64,000 nucleotides of DNA. It comes from Lathyrus oleraceus. Lineage: Eukaryota; Streptophyta; Magnoliopsida; Fabales; Fabaceae. Positions 42,231 to 54,733 of the stretch are shown piece by piece (within the stretch, counting starts at the first letter, position 1; the number at the start of each line of letters is the position of its first letter). Location: positions 424,848,319 to 424,912,318 of the forward strand of contig NC_066584.1 in the NCBI RefSeq assembly GCF_024323335.1. Direction: 5' to 3'. The notes under the pieces are model-generated. The model was not told the origin of the DNA. It was given only the letters and a program-made list of their open reading frames with translations, and did not search any database. Both the position numbers and the translations under genes were made by a program.

Positions 42231-45200
42231 TGTAACACCTCAAAATTTGCCCCCTCTTCTTAGGACTAGTTTAGCATATTGCATTTCATGTTTTAGGACA
42301 TTAGGCATTTGCATATTGCATATCATATGGAAATCAGAAGTCATCCTCCAATGTCTTTTTCAGAAGATGGAGGTGGTATATGGTTCAAGCCTGAGGGTTT
42401 CCATGGATTGATCATCGACCATCTGAGGGTTTGTGCTTCAATTAGGGTTTTCTTGGTTCTTCAATGGTTTTGAGCATTATCTTATTGGCAAGGATATATC
42501 ACCATCATCATGGTTATGTCATCCTCAAGGGCTTCATGATTCATGCTCAGGTTCCTCTAGATTAGGGTTTTGACCTCTGGTCAACCCTAATCAGTTGCAT
42601 TCTTCCAACCAGGGTTTATCCAGGAGGTGAGGCATTCTATTGAGATGGAGATAACATGAGTATTATGTTGAGCTTATATGAGCTAGGGGTTCATTGCTAG
42701 GAAAATTCCTCAAGTGGTGGAGGTTCAAGCTGATCAGAGCATGTTAAGGTCATCTGAGGACCTATACAGTCAGCTGAAAAGTCAACTGAGGGCTAGGAGG
42801 TGGGGAAATGAGTTTCAACATCTCATTCATGTTCAAAAGAGGTTTATTTGTCATTTCAAACATCAATATTGAAGAATTTGGAGCCAGATCAAAAGTTTCC
42901 AAAAATGGAAAGTGACCTGTAATTTCAAGTTTCCAAAAAGGGCAAGTTTTTGGACCACCTTCAACTTGACTTTCCAACATCAAAGAGGCTTCAAATGAAA
43001 TTTTGTCCAACATGAAATTTGAAGATCTTTCTCTCCCATTTCCAAAAAGTTCAAGATCAGGAGCATCTGATGAATGGTTGGGAAGATATGGCCAAATGAT
43101 TTCAATGTGCACATGGAGGTTCAACAAGCCATAACTTTTGATCCAAAGCTCCAATTTGAGTCACTCTTTTTGCAAAATGATCCTTGTGAACAATATTTTT
43201 CAAATCCATCATTGCATTACATGAAATAATATCACATGATCATTTGTCCATGCATGAGTATTTTGGAGGAAAAATGCCTAATTCAAATTTGGTGCATCAT
43301 ACATGTTTAATTCCAATCCAATTATGTGCATGAGATGATTTTAAGTGATTTTGAACATCCACATGGTACTGTTCACGTCCATTTTACCATGCATAGGGTG
43401 CATTTACCAATTGTGCATAACACCTTTTTTCTCATTAACTTTCCATTAACCATTGCTAATTTGGATTAGCATAGTGATTAATACATAGTATAAAGCCTTA
43501 ATCATAACATAATTTTCATAAAAATCACATTCTAGATCTAGATTTTTCACTTCCCTCTCAAATTTCTCTCTCTTCAATTTTCAAAATTCTTCATCTAAAT
43601 CATCAAAATTCTTGTAGAATCGTGTTCATCATGTGTCATTGAGTAGGATTTGGCTATTGATTTGAAGAATTCGAGCCAAGATCAAGTTGCATCAAGCTCA
43701 TGAAGATGGATATGGAAGCTTCAATCTGAGCTAAATCCAGGCCGTGTCAAGCATCAATTTCTACATCAAGCTTCATAACAAGAGTGGAGAAGGATATCTG
43801 GAGCTGGAGAGAGCTGTAGCACATGATTTCAACTCACTGCTCTTCAAAGAGGTTGGAATTCGATCATCTTAATTCTTCATTTTATTGCCATGTTTAGATA
43901 GATCCTTTGATGTTGATAATCCTGATGCTTTTAGAATTTGAAATGGTTGAATATTGAATGAGTTATGCTGAGTTGAAGTTTTGGTGTGCATAATGTTTCT
44001 GTTCGATCTTCTTGATACATGATGAAGTAGGCTTAGCTAATGTGATTTTCGTGTTCTACGTGATGAAACCTTTCCATTGATGTACCTGTTTTAAATTTCT
44101 GGAAAATTTTTTGGTCTTCTCCGCCTGGCTGGCCGGAGAAGACGGTGGAAACAACCACTGGCGGCCGCTGCATTTAATTGCTAGGGTTTCTGCATTGCTG
44201 GCGCCACGTTCATGCTTGTTGTCCAAACCATTGGCTGTTGTTCCTTGATCTGGTCCACATGTACCTTGACTTTGCTGACTGGGACGCCACTTCAATTAAT
44301 GAAGTGCTGCGTTTTGATTCCAAAATGCGCTTGTACCTCCATTCGATTCCTGGCCGTGTCAAATTGTGATTTTATTTTTTTCTAGTGCATTTCCAATTTC
44401 ATACCTGGTTCGATTCCTTCTGCATGCATATTTTCAAATTTATTTCAACCTTTTCCATTTCCCTCCATTTTTGTCATGAATTAGTTCATTAATTCATATA
44501 TTTTTATCAACATTGCAAAAATCATAAAAAATAGCATATGCATCCAATTAAATCCAATTTTTTTCTCACATGATCAGTTGAATGTCTATTATTTTATGGT
44601 TGTGATTTCATGATTTTATCATTTCTGGAATTTTAAATGTGTTTGCTTATTTGAACATGTATGCAAATTTGACATGTTGCACCAATTCTCTTGTGAAATG
44701 CTCATACTTGATCCATTTGCCATGAAATTTAATATGCTGATTCCTAACATGTTGCTTGATTTGTGAGCTTTTGTTTGGCATTTTTAGCATTTTTCATCTT
44801 TGTTTTGGATACATGGATGTATGGTGTGACAATGTGTGTCACACATTTTGATGGTGCTCTTGTTCATTTTCATATACATATCAATTGAGCTTTTCTGATT
44901 CCAATTTTTTGCATGATGTTTGTGTTTAACATGTTGGGTGCACATAAAAATTTCCATGGTTATTTGATTCATTTCTATTTTAATATGGAATTTCTACTCT
45001 TAATGTCCAATTGTGTGCTTTGTAATTGCCTTTGCCTTATTTTGTGCTTTAGATAGCTTTGCTTATTGATTTGGATTTGATCCTTTTTAGGACATGTTCT
45101 CACTTGAATAAATGTGCTTCATGTTGAATATCACCTTCTGTTTTGACTTTTTGCTTTGCCTTTGACCCTAGTCTTGGTACTAGTGGTTTGTACTCATCTT

Positions 45201-46890
45201 TTGAGCTTTGTATTTCAGGTTCAAGCTATTAGCTCTAGTGGTTGATGCAATCTTATGACTTGAGATGCAAATTACTGTGTACACTAACCTTGGTTGTGTT
45301 GTAGGGCCATTGGTGATGAACTCACTTGAGTTGTTTACACCTAGGGCTTGCCTTGTGTGCATATTGGTTGTATCACTGTTGATTGTCTGTTTGGTTTGTC
45401 TGAGTACAATATTGACTTGTTTGACTTTCTTACAGGTACTTTAGTCGCTTTAGCTCATTGCTTGAGCTTTGCTTTGCTTGTGGTAGGCATACCACTTAGG
45501 TAATCTCTCTAACTCCATGTAGTCTCGAAGCCCTGTCGTTTCTTTTGGCAAGCATTTGGCTGAAGTCCTCCTTAAGAGGCAATGTCTGTGATTGTTTACT
45601 TTTGTGCTAAAGACCTCCTTGTCGAGGCATGATACTTGAAGACCTCCTAAGTGAAGAGGCGATTGGCAGAATGAGGGATTAGCAATCAATCCCCTGCTAT
45701 TCAGTTGAGTCTTTCATTATGCTCGCACTACGTGCTGATGCTTTTGAATAAACACCCAAGATCCTTGTATATAGAGTCAGTCAAGTGGAGTAGGGTCCCA
45801 CATTCTGGATCCCCACGTTTTCATTGTTTGAAGCTCACCCAGGCCCGGGTTAAGAGCTATGAGGTCTTACCCTCATTACCTTATCATCTGCTCATCCTGA
45901 CGGTCAATGTCAGTGGTTAAGAGCCTCAGATACCCTTCCAGTGTTGGCTTGTTTGTCGAGGTTGATATGACCCCTTGACTAAATCCAAGCCTTGTATGAG
46001 CCACTTGTTTGCATATAGCGTGTGATACCTGTTCACCTGTGCTTGTTTACTTGCTGTTTAGGCTAGCTTGCTGCCTGTGCGAGTTAGGTTCTGTTTAGAT
46101 ACCTCAACCTAGGACTATCGTGGATTGCATGACAACTTCTAGGCCCGATTCGTAGTCTCCCTTTTAGTTGTTATCTCCCTAGTCTCTGATTAGGACAGTT
46201 TTTCCCTGTTAAGGGGAACTACGTCGCCCTGATCCTCATACCAGATGAGGTACGTAGGCAGGAGATCGTGCGAGATCTCTCCGGGCACCCTTTTTTTTCT
46301 TTTTCAACCTTCTTCCTTGTTGTGTGTGTTAGGAGATGGATGTAAGCCCAGCGATTGGCATTCCATTTCCTGTCGTGTGTTTGCTTTGACGTCTCAGCGT
46401 CTTCTTTCAGTGTTTTATTTCGGCGTGTGTTAGCCGAACTACGGTAGCTCTGATTCTCATTCCAGATGAGATACGTAGGCATAGGATGCGATATCCTAGC
46501 GAGCCCGTTTCCCTTTCCCCGAACTACGTCGACTCTGATGTTTGTGTCTGACAAACTACGTAGGCCCAGGATGCGACATCCTGCCGAGTCCACTTCCTCC
46601 GTTTCTTTCCCCTGTTGTTTATTCCAGTATGTGTGCATTCTTTGAGCAGTTATTCAGCAACCTTATTCTATTTTTTTGAGCGTGGATCCCGTCGAGTACG
46701 ACGGACGTGAGGGGTGCTAATACCTTCCCCTTGCGTAACCGACTCTCGTAGCTTGCAATCTTTGGTCATAAGACCATTCCTTTCCCTTTTTCAGGTTTAC
46801 TTCGAGCATTTCCTTCCCCTCCTTTGGGATAAATAACGCACGGTGGCGGCTTTGTGTCTTTTTCCGCCGGTTGTTTTTCGCGTTGCGACA
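42231..46890 (+). repeat. O LTR-B, 4660 bp (shared by units a and b)
   Basis: Starts TGTAACACCTC after the 3' UTR of unit a and ends GCGACA before the primer site of unit b. It is therefore 3' LTR to one unit and 5' LTR to the other. TATA box at 43489-43495; hairpin modules at about 46214-46289, 46436-46507 and 46521-46591; one copy of the 55-bp unit. It has a few tens of bases near 43430 that LTR-A lacks. Confidence 0.88.
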
Positions 46891-46892
46891 GC

Positions 46893-46910
46893 TGGCGACT
46901 CTGCTGGGGA
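46893..46910 (+). other. Primer binding site of O unit b
   Basis: TGGCGACTCTGCTGGGGA two bases after LTR-B. Its presence after the second LTR proves that an internal region, not flanking DNA, follows. Confidence 0.88.
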
Positions 46911-47873
46911 CTTGAGGTTGACCTCTTGCTGGTCCATCTTCCCTAAGCGAGTCAATCCTAGCGCTCTCTAGGGTAGTTTTGGTTGCTTGTGCTGCTTTAT
47001 TTATTGCATTTATGATTATTATGCTGTGTATATATTTGCATAAATGTTTGCATGCATCATGTTATCATTGTGCTGGATTCTGTACAGGTTGGTTCCTCTG
47101 ATTTGGGGTGGGTGTTCTGAGTGGGGCTAAAACCCAGGCCCGAGTATACACCTAGGATTAGTGTGGTCTCACGTTCCTCACATGTTGGTTGGGCATGTTG
47201 TTGCGACGTGACATACCACAAGCCGGACGAGGTTCTTTTGAGAGAGCTCTTCCTTTGTGGAGTATCCACTTTGGTTGAGTCACCTCATCTGAGTTGTTGA
47301 CTTCGGTGACCGTTCTTTCCCGGATCTTTGGTTTAGACGGTCTTATGAGAGCTGCAGCGGCACACCCGAAAGGGCAAACCCGTTGAGTATCTTGTCCGAC
47401 TGTCGAGACCATTATCCGCCTTAGGATGACCTTGTTAGAATTCACCTGTGAGGGGAGGGTTGATTCTTACAGATGCATGTTCTGATGGTGACTTTGATGG
47501 TGACTAATGGTTCAGTTCTTGATCTGGGTCCTATTTATGAGTTGGATTATGGATATTTATTTCTAAGACGCCGGAGTTTTGTCCGTGGTATTTATCAATG
47601 GGGATCCGTTTATTTCAGGATTCCCTGGGTTGGTATAGATCATGTTGTTATTAGTTCAGTGGTTTTCCAGTGATGATGGTGGTATATCCTTCCGTTATGT
47701 TTATTTCGGAACCCCGAGCTGGATTTATGGTTGCTCAGTACCTCAGATGGTTGTGATCAGTTCAGAGACCGGAACTCAGTGCAGTGGATGTTCAGATGAC
47801 TTGGAGGATGGCACAGTGCATTGCATTCATGCATCAGCATCATTCCCATTTTGCATTTATCCGCATCTAACTC
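46911..47873 (+). other. Untranslated leader of O unit b
   Basis: Matches 20621-21571 with scattered changes. No gene seen. Confidence 0.75.
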
Positions 47874-49640
47874 ATGTTTATCCATATGCAGGGGACGTTC
47901 TTGATTGAGATCCTGGTTGAGAGACTTCTTTACTCATATATGAGGGCTGGCTTGAAAGATGATGATGTTTATAGTTTCTTCGACCCAGAGATCAGTGTGC
48001 TGAAAGAGATGATAACATTGATTACGCCTGACCATGTGGGGATGTTCCGTGAGACTTATGGTGGTATTCTGAAGATGGTTTCCAGGCTCACAGACAGGGA
48101 TAGGAGTGCCATACATACTCTCCTTCAGTTTTATGACCCGGGTTTGAGATGCTTTGTTTTCCCGGATTACTTGTTGGGGCCTTTGATGGAGGAGTATGCC
48201 AGTATCCTGGGTATTCAGATCATAAATCAGGTTACTTTTTATGCTACTAAGGAAGAACCTGATGTTGGTGGGATCTCCCGTGCTCTTTATTTGAGCCCCG
48301 AAGTGACTAAAGGAGGTCTGAAGGAGAAGGGAAAGTTGCATGGTTTTCATCTGAGTTTCTTGGAGGCTAAAGCCAAGGAGCATGTTGTCTTGGGTGATTG
48401 GAAGGTTGTCTGTGCTTTGCTTGCTGTCAGCATTTATGGAATCATCATGTTCCCTAATCAGAAGAACTTTGTGGACATTAATGCCATCCGGTTGTTTGCT
48501 AAGAGGAATCCTATTCCTACCCTGGTTGGGGATGTTTATTACTCGGTCCATAATCGGAACGAGAAGCGGCGTGGGGGATTGATTAGGTGTTATGCTCAAC
48601 TGTTGTACAAATGGTTTATGGGATATTTGCCTTCTAGGGGTGCTTTTGTTCTTCTTGACCATACGGTCAATTGGGCAACCAAGCTGATGGGTTTGCGAGC
48701 CAAGGACATAGCTTGGACTCACAGTAGTGGGGCTGGACAAGATTTCATTTGCAGTTGTGGGGGGTTTCCCAATGTGCCTCTTATAGGAGTTCAAGGTTGT
48801 ATTAATTATAACCCGACGCTTCTTAAGAGACAAATGGGATTCTCTATGGAGGTTCCTCCTCTTAAGTGTGAGATTTAGGAAACTTTCTACTTCCCGGTTG
48901 AGGGTAATCAGTCATCGTTGAGGCAAGTGTCTGATGCATGGCGCCGCATTCAAAGGAAAGGCAAATTTTCTTGGGGTAGAGCTAATAACAGGTCTTTTCC
49001 TCCATTTGATGATTGGCTCAAGAAGAGAGTGGAGCTCACGCATCTACCATTTCCTATGGGTGATCCTTGGTATCCGTTGATTGAGGAATCCCATTCTTCT
49101 GTCAGTATGGAAGAGTTCCTTGAGATGAAAAGGGAGAGAGATCAGCTGCATGCAGAGAAGACCGAGTTGGAGATGAATGTTGCTAGAATCCAAATGGCTA
49201 ATCAGGAAATCAAAGGGAAAATAGAAGACCAGGATAAGAAACATGCTCTTGTGGTGAAGCGTTTTGAGATAGACACCGCTTATTATGGCAAGATCAGCCA
49301 AGCTTTAGAGTCATCCACGAGGGAGCATGACATCACCAAGGAGAAGTTGGTTAGAGCTTTGAAGGTCATCGAGGATGAGAAGAGGAGACAGATCCTTATG
49401 AAGACTCAGAGGGAAGCTAGAGCCAAAGTTCTTGCCACAGAATGGGAGGCGAAGAAAGCGAAGATTAGGGCTGAGAGATATCATTATCTTGCTGAGAGGG
49501 ATCATTATTTCCGACAGATGAAGATTCACCAGAAGGAGATAGGAAGACTGCAGCAGGAGAACACTGAGCTCAGGTTCGCCGTGAAGTTTACCAAGATGGT
49601 TGATGATGCAGAGCCATCTGTGGGACCTTCTTTAGTGTAG
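47874..49640 (+). pseudogene. O unit b ORF1, full length with one nonsense change
   Basis: The most complete plus-strand ORF1, about 588 codons. It keeps the segment deleted from unit a (YAQLLYKWFMGYLPSRGAF, WATKLMGLRAKD), which corresponds to CLPLLYKWFISHLP of the minus-strand copies. The sole break is TAG at 48876-48878, where unit a has CAG (Gln), a C-to-T change. The coiled-coil C-terminus (EEFLEMKRERDQLHAEKTEL, HYLAERDHYFRQMKIHQKEI) runs to the TAG at 49638-49640. The globular-plus-coiled layout equals that of E1 and E3 ORF1 despite low identity. Function unknown. Confidence 0.88.
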
Positions 49641-50070
49641 ACTTTTGTTGTTATGTGTGGATTATCGTCAGGCCTGTTGACGGAATTCATTGCTTGTATT
49701 TTCTTTCTGATTCTGGAGAATTGTAATTTGATTTGTATCAGACTTGATGTATGACTGTTGCACGTATGGTGCACTTTTGATATACAGTGGTTGTTATCTT
49801 TCAGTGATTGATCTTCAAAGCTTTATTTGCTTTCCTGTATGCACTCACATAGCACACACATGGTCGGGTGACATCTTTGCTAAATCATAACTCTCTGCTC
49901 TATATGGTGAAACCAGATGATTGATGTCAAAATGTTGCTGTCGGATTATTATCTGTCTTGATGAAGCCAGGATCGAAAGACAGAGTGTTCCTCATATGGA
50001 AAGACATTGCATTCATGCATGAATCATAATAACTTGTCTTCTATTTTGCAGGTGTCGGTTTCTAACGTGT
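49641..50070 (+). other. Spacer between ORF1 and gag, O unit b
   Basis: Matches 23152-23583. The acceptor-like gattgtttcag ends at 50083. Confidence 0.65.
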
Positions 50071-51415
50071 TTGATTGTTTCAGGAATCATTGCTCGCGCA
50101 CGTAGAATCATTCCCTTACACGTAGCACGTCCGCACAGATACCCTACCAGGCGCAACAAATCCAAACTGATGGATACATCCAACGCAGATATTCTCGAGC
50201 TAAAAGAGAAGATGGGAGAGCTGATCAATGTTATGCAAGGGTTCGCCTTGGGGCAGAAGGCACTGGTTGAGAAAGTGGAGAAGCTTGAGCGGGCTTCTGC
50301 TGCTAACAGTGGTAATAATTTAGAGGGTGTCTCTAACAATGGTCTTAGTGGTTCTAGGGATGGTGGTGATCCCAGAAATAAGAGGAATACTGCTGGTGTG
50401 GTAATCAACAACGGTGGTGGGTTTGGTTTTGCTGCAGGCGGTGGGCCCGGTCCTGTAGTCAATAATGTGAAAGATAATCAGTTTCCTCCTTTCTTTGGGG
50501 CTGAGGAGGATAGGGAAGAGGATCAGTTCTCGGTACTGAATGAGCAGTTTGGCCAGTATGGTGTTCAACCACCAAACAAAGAGATTCAGGTATTGGTAGA
50601 GAAGATAAGGGCTTTGGAAAGCAATGCTACTCCCGGGGTTGTCAACATGTCAAACATGGGGCTGGTTGAGGGGATTGTGATCCCACAGAAGTTTAAAGCG
50701 CCTGCGTTTGATAAATACAATGGGAGTTGTTATCACAATAGGGCATTAGACATTGCAATGGAGTGTAAAGGAGCAGTGCTCTCGCACGTTTTGGTGGATA
50801 CCGGCTCGTCGCTCAATGTGTTGCCAAAGAAGGCCCTGGCAAAGCTGGATTGTGAAGGGTTGATCTTGAGGCCTACGGACCTGGTAGTTAGAGCATTTGA
50901 TGGCTCTAAAAGGGCTGTGTTTGGGGAAGTGGAGCTCCCTGTGAAGATCGGGCCTGAGGTGTTTAAGTTTATGTTTCATGTCATGGATATCCAGCCGGCA
51001 TACAGTTGCCTGTTGGGTCGACCATGGATACACGCTGCTGGGGCAGTAACTTCGACTTTGCACCAGAAATTGAAGTATATCTGGGAAGGGCAGGTCGTAA
51101 CAGTTTGCGGAGAGGAAGACATCTTCGTCAGCCACCTGTCATCGTTCAAGTACGTGGAAATGGACGGTGAGATATGGGAAACACCGAGCCAGGCATTCGA
51201 AACCGTCAAGGTGGAGAATGCCATTTTTGTCAAAGAAGAGAAGAAGCCGTCCATTTCTTCGTATAAGCAGGTTGCTGGGGTGGTGAAGAGCGGAGAAGCC
51301 CCAGGTTGGGGAAGGATGATTGACATCGCCGCCAAGGAAGACCGGTTTGGGGTTGGTTATCAGCCGGGCCGAAGCTCGTCTGGGCAGAATAGAGGACGCC
51401 GTCAGCCATTCACGT
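50071..51415 (+). pseudogene. gag-pro: O unit b gag-pro, same gag deletion, truncated at the 3' end
   Basis: Near-identical to 23584-24930. The gag N-terminus (HRYPTRRNKSKLMDTSN) leads to FDKYNGS and the same direct join to protease (CYHNRALDIAMECKG, about 50729). The protease DTGSS is intact, as are MDIQPAYSCLLGRPWIHAAG and STLHQKLKYIWEG. There are no internal stops. The sequence breaks off at 51415 (cattcacgt), where unit a continues with tcaccagtgc. Pol, 3' UTR and a third LTR are missing. Confidence 0.87.
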
Positions 51416-51418
51416 ACA

Positions 51419-51423
51419 GTAGT
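51419..51423. repeat. Target site duplication of O, right copy (gtagt)
   Basis: One mismatch to gcagt at 15862-15866. Preceded by aca (51416-51418), possibly the last three bases of a lost third LTR. E3 gag resumes at 51424. Confidence 0.65.
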
Positions 51424-52325
51424 TGGTCATTGTCACTCTGTGTTGACATCTTACGAGCATACATCACAAGATGGCTGAGCGGGCATGTGTTTCCCTTATA
51501 CTTCTCAAATTTATGCACTTTGAATTTAACAGGGATCTTCACGTTGGGCACTAAGCACAACTCAGCAGCATTTTTCCACAAGAGGTCCTTACCCCTCAAA
51601 GTCTTTAGTTCCTTGCGCAGCTCAAGGAATTGATCTTTCATTTCATCCATCTTCTCATATACATCCGGACCCTCAGACGGCTCAGAATGATAGATGGTGT
51701 CTTCAACATGGGGAAGGGTGTGCACAACGGGAGGTGGCACAAACAAGATCGGGCTAGATGCCGGCATGGAGGCGAAAGTAGGAGCGAAACCGTCTGGCAT
51801 GAAATTAGAAGGCATTCCCCAAGGGAACCCGGCTGGCATAGTCGGAGCAAAGTGGGCTGTTGCAGCAGGCACAATTGGCGTCACTACCTCAGATATGACA
51901 GTCCTCACGGGAGGAGTTGCAGGAGTTGGCGAAGCTTGGCTTTGGGCGGCCAGAACTGACTCCATCATGGCAGTCAGCCTAGCAATCTCTTCCTTCAAGT
52001 CCCTGTTCTCTTGCTCTAGATGCTCCATTATCTTTGGATGATTGGCCCTAGTATTATACCGGTGCGTCAGCTTGTCTTCAAAATAAATGAAGAGCAAAGA
52101 GTTAGACCACTGATCAAGAGCTCGGAACAAAACCTGCTTATGCATATGATGCATGCAATGTTTGTGCATATGATTTGTTTTCATTAGAGGAACTTTATAG
52201 AGATCTATTTGCAAATATTTGAAAATATTTAACTTTTTTAAGACATATTCGGAATACTCATAGTAATAATATTTGAAAACTTTTTTACACCAAAGAAGTA
52301 GTACAGTTTTGGTAACCAAATACAA
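51424..52325 (-). pseudogene. gag: E3 gag, upstream duplicate copy, N-terminal half (right of O)
   Basis: Minus-strand gag from about EDKLTHRYNTRANHPKIMEH through a coiled stretch (EQENRDLKEEIARLTAMMES), a Pro/Ala/Met-rich region (PTMPAGFPWGMPSNFMP) and YEKMDEMKDQFLELRKELKT to MYARKMSTQSDNDQLL, where O interrupts it. It continues at 15866. No stop is seen in this half from the conserved start to the O junction. Unlike O, this gag family has the complete capsid core. Confidence 0.87.
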
Positions 52326-52361
52326 TACAAGAGAAAAGGAGAATGAACATCCTATGGATCC

Positions 52362-53812
52362 CTAGAAACAATCGTCCAAAGCCTTTGAGATCGGAAGATA
52401 AGCTGCACGAAGCCTCTTTACCTCTCTCTCATAAGCTGCTTCCATATCGGCCTTCTCCTTGGCGAGCTGATCATACTTCCTCTTCCAAAACCTAGATGAG
52501 TGAGGAAGAAGAGAAGTAACCACATCATCAGGCTCATCAATAACCCGATGCTCTAGAAACTCTATCACTGCATCCTTATCTTTGAGCTGCTGAAGAAGTT
52601 CCTCACGCTCACGAACCCAAGCATGCGACCGGTCTTCATCTCTCAACTCCTCTACGCCTTGGTCAGGGAGGGTTGAAGGCCCAACCATAACCATAGGGGT
52701 AGGTCTTGGATAATCGTACGGCATGCGGTACTTAAGAGCTCTCTTCCTCACCCAAGAGGTGTAGGGTTCCAAAGCAATACAATTCTTTGGACCAAGCTCA
52801 CTCCTCCCTTTCCTATGAACTTTGCGCCAGGCGCGGACCATCCTATCTTCAAGTTTTGGGGATCTTTACCCTCTTGAAAGAACAAGCCTTCCAACAAAAT
52901 GTTGTTAGGTTTATCCTTTAAGGGGAACCCAAGCTCACGGCGAGCCAAAGCAGGATTGTAGTTAATTCCCCCACATGTACCAAGAAGAGGTACATTGGAG
53001 AACTCACCACAAGAGTCAATAATCTGAACGCCATCATAAACACGATTATAACAAGAGATATCATCATTAGTGAGAGACATGAGTCTCGTAGACAACCGTA
53101 GATATCCCTTGTTCTCCTTGAAGGCAAGCGTCTGAGGCAAGTGCGAAATAAACCACTTGTACAACAGAGGCAAACAACATACAATGGAACCACCACCTTT
53201 TGCATTCTTCATATGCAAAGAGAAATAAGTGTCATCCAACAGAGTCGGAACGAAATTAAGAGAAGAGAAAATCCTAATAGCGTTCACATCCACGAAGTTG
53301 TCGATATTGGGGAATAACACTAGCCCATAGATGAGTAGTACAAATATAGCTTCAAAAGTGTCCTCACTCATGGCCTTCCCAAACAAAGTAGCTTGGGCAA
53401 TGAGAAAATCAGATGGGAGACCTTGAATTCCACCTTTGATAGTCATGTGAGCAACAATATCAGATACATCTATGTGAAGCATGTCAGCAATCTCTTGAGA
53501 AGACGGAATCTTCTCCAAACCACTGAATGGCAACTGATCAAGAATAGGTATACCCACATGATAGGCATACTCCTCAAGTGTAGGAAAAAGCTGGAAATCT
53601 GGAAAAGTGAAGCACCGATACAGAGGATCGTAGAACTGCATCAACACACTCATCAGACCTTCATCCACTTTGGTAGAAAGAATAGACAGGAGCTTCCCAT
53701 AGTGAGCTTTGAACTCCAAGGGCTCTAATACATACGATGTCAAACTCCTTAACTCTTTCAAGTCGGGTTGTTTGAAACAGTACTTCTTCGTATTTCTTCT
53801 TTGCTTATCCAT
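52362..53812 (-). pseudogene. E3 ORF1, upstream copy, one frameshift
   Basis: Starts at ATG 53812 (MDKQRRNTKKYCFKQPDL). Globular part: LMQFYDPLYRCFTFPDF, LEEYAYHVGIP, IFVLLIYGLVLFPN, CLPLLYKWFISHLPQ and SCGEFSNVPLLGT. A one-base change near 52850 shifts the frame. The C-terminal part (MVRAWRKVHRKGRSELGPK, REREELLQQLKDKDAVIEF, FWKRKYDQLAKEKADM) is then open to 52362. It is the least damaged minus-strand ORF1. Function unknown; the domain resembles plant-mobile-domain-type proteins. Confidence 0.87.
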
Positions 53813-54709
53813 GTCTGAAAATTTGCAAATATACCTCTTAAGTTCCTTGAAAATCTTTATTGTTGATGATATGGACACGGATGAATGCATGAATGCATGG
53901 ATGCAACAATCACACTCAAGGATCAAGCAAGTCACATCACACAAAGGTCACGGGATGGCTCAAGTCATCGTCAATATCAATCATCCATTTTGGTGGATTA
54001 TGGTTTACACCTTATCAACACCCAAGTTCCATTGATATTGAGGATATACGAGAACGGATCAACCATGAATCACGGGTTTGTTGAGAGTTACGAGCATGGA
54101 GTTTCGGTTAAGAACCACCCAACGGGAGTGTACTATGGTTAAACCTGACAATCATGTTCTAAAAAGGTTCCCATAGTCATCATCTCTTCTTTCGGATATT
54201 ATCAGATAAAACGACTACTCGTATTCCAAAAATATTCTCAAGAGAGACTCTTATGAGTGTAGTATCGCGTAACAATCGTATCAAATCTTACACTTGAACG
54301 ACCTTCGCACTACGTCCTAAAATAGACCAAGATGGGCTAGGTATCTAAGGTCCTTGATTTCTAAGGTTCCTATTGGAAAGAGTAATGCCTAACCACGACT
54401 ACTCGTTTGACATTATTGATCCCAATAAGACCTCCACCAAGTGAATGGACTTGCAAGTTAACTTGTTAAGGAATAACTCCACACAAGTCAACAAGACTAT
54501 GCCATTCTCCTATCATAAGTGCACTCGAGTTCGGGTATAGAACTCATCTCAGAAGAAACCACCAAGCATACAAGCAAGTAATATATCAAGTGATTCATAC
54601 ATTATAAACAATACAGCCATCCCAAATTTGCAAAAAAAAATATGTCACAAGTAAATATAAACATACAACACATACAAGCAAAAAGTAGGCTAAACCCACT
54701 AGAGTGTTA
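53813..54709 (-). other. E3 untranslated leader
   Basis: Between primer site and ORF1; aligns with the E1 leader (2013-2912). No gene. Confidence 0.8.
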
Positions 54710-54727
54710 TCCCTAGTAGAGTCGCCA
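54710..54727 (-). other. E3 primer binding site, decayed
   Basis: Minus-strand TGGCGACTCTACTAGGGA, six bases after the LTR end. Two changes from the E1 site fit an older insertion. Confidence 0.82.
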
Positions 54728-54733
54728 CTTTTC

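Larger units (their letters stand above)
15867..51418 (+). mobile_element. O: Ogre array LTR-internal-LTR-internal, right end collapsed
   Basis: Plus-strand Ogre element inserted in E3 gag with a 5-bp TSD (gcagt/gtagt). Order: LTR-A 15867-20600, unit a 20601-42230 (split by S), LTR-B 42231-46890, unit b 46891-51415, then only three bases (aca) that could be the last bases of a third LTR. LTR-B is preceded by a polypurine-like tract and followed by a second primer site, so it is shared by both units. Such arrays arise by unequal recombination between LTRs or by insertion of a tandem. Units a and b differ at scattered sites and each has private defects. Confidence 0.87.

Noticed and set aside
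42231..46890. LTR-B as a solo LTR
   Set aside because: It is preceded by a 3' UTR with polypurine-like tract and followed by a primer site and ORF1, so it is an internal shared LTR.
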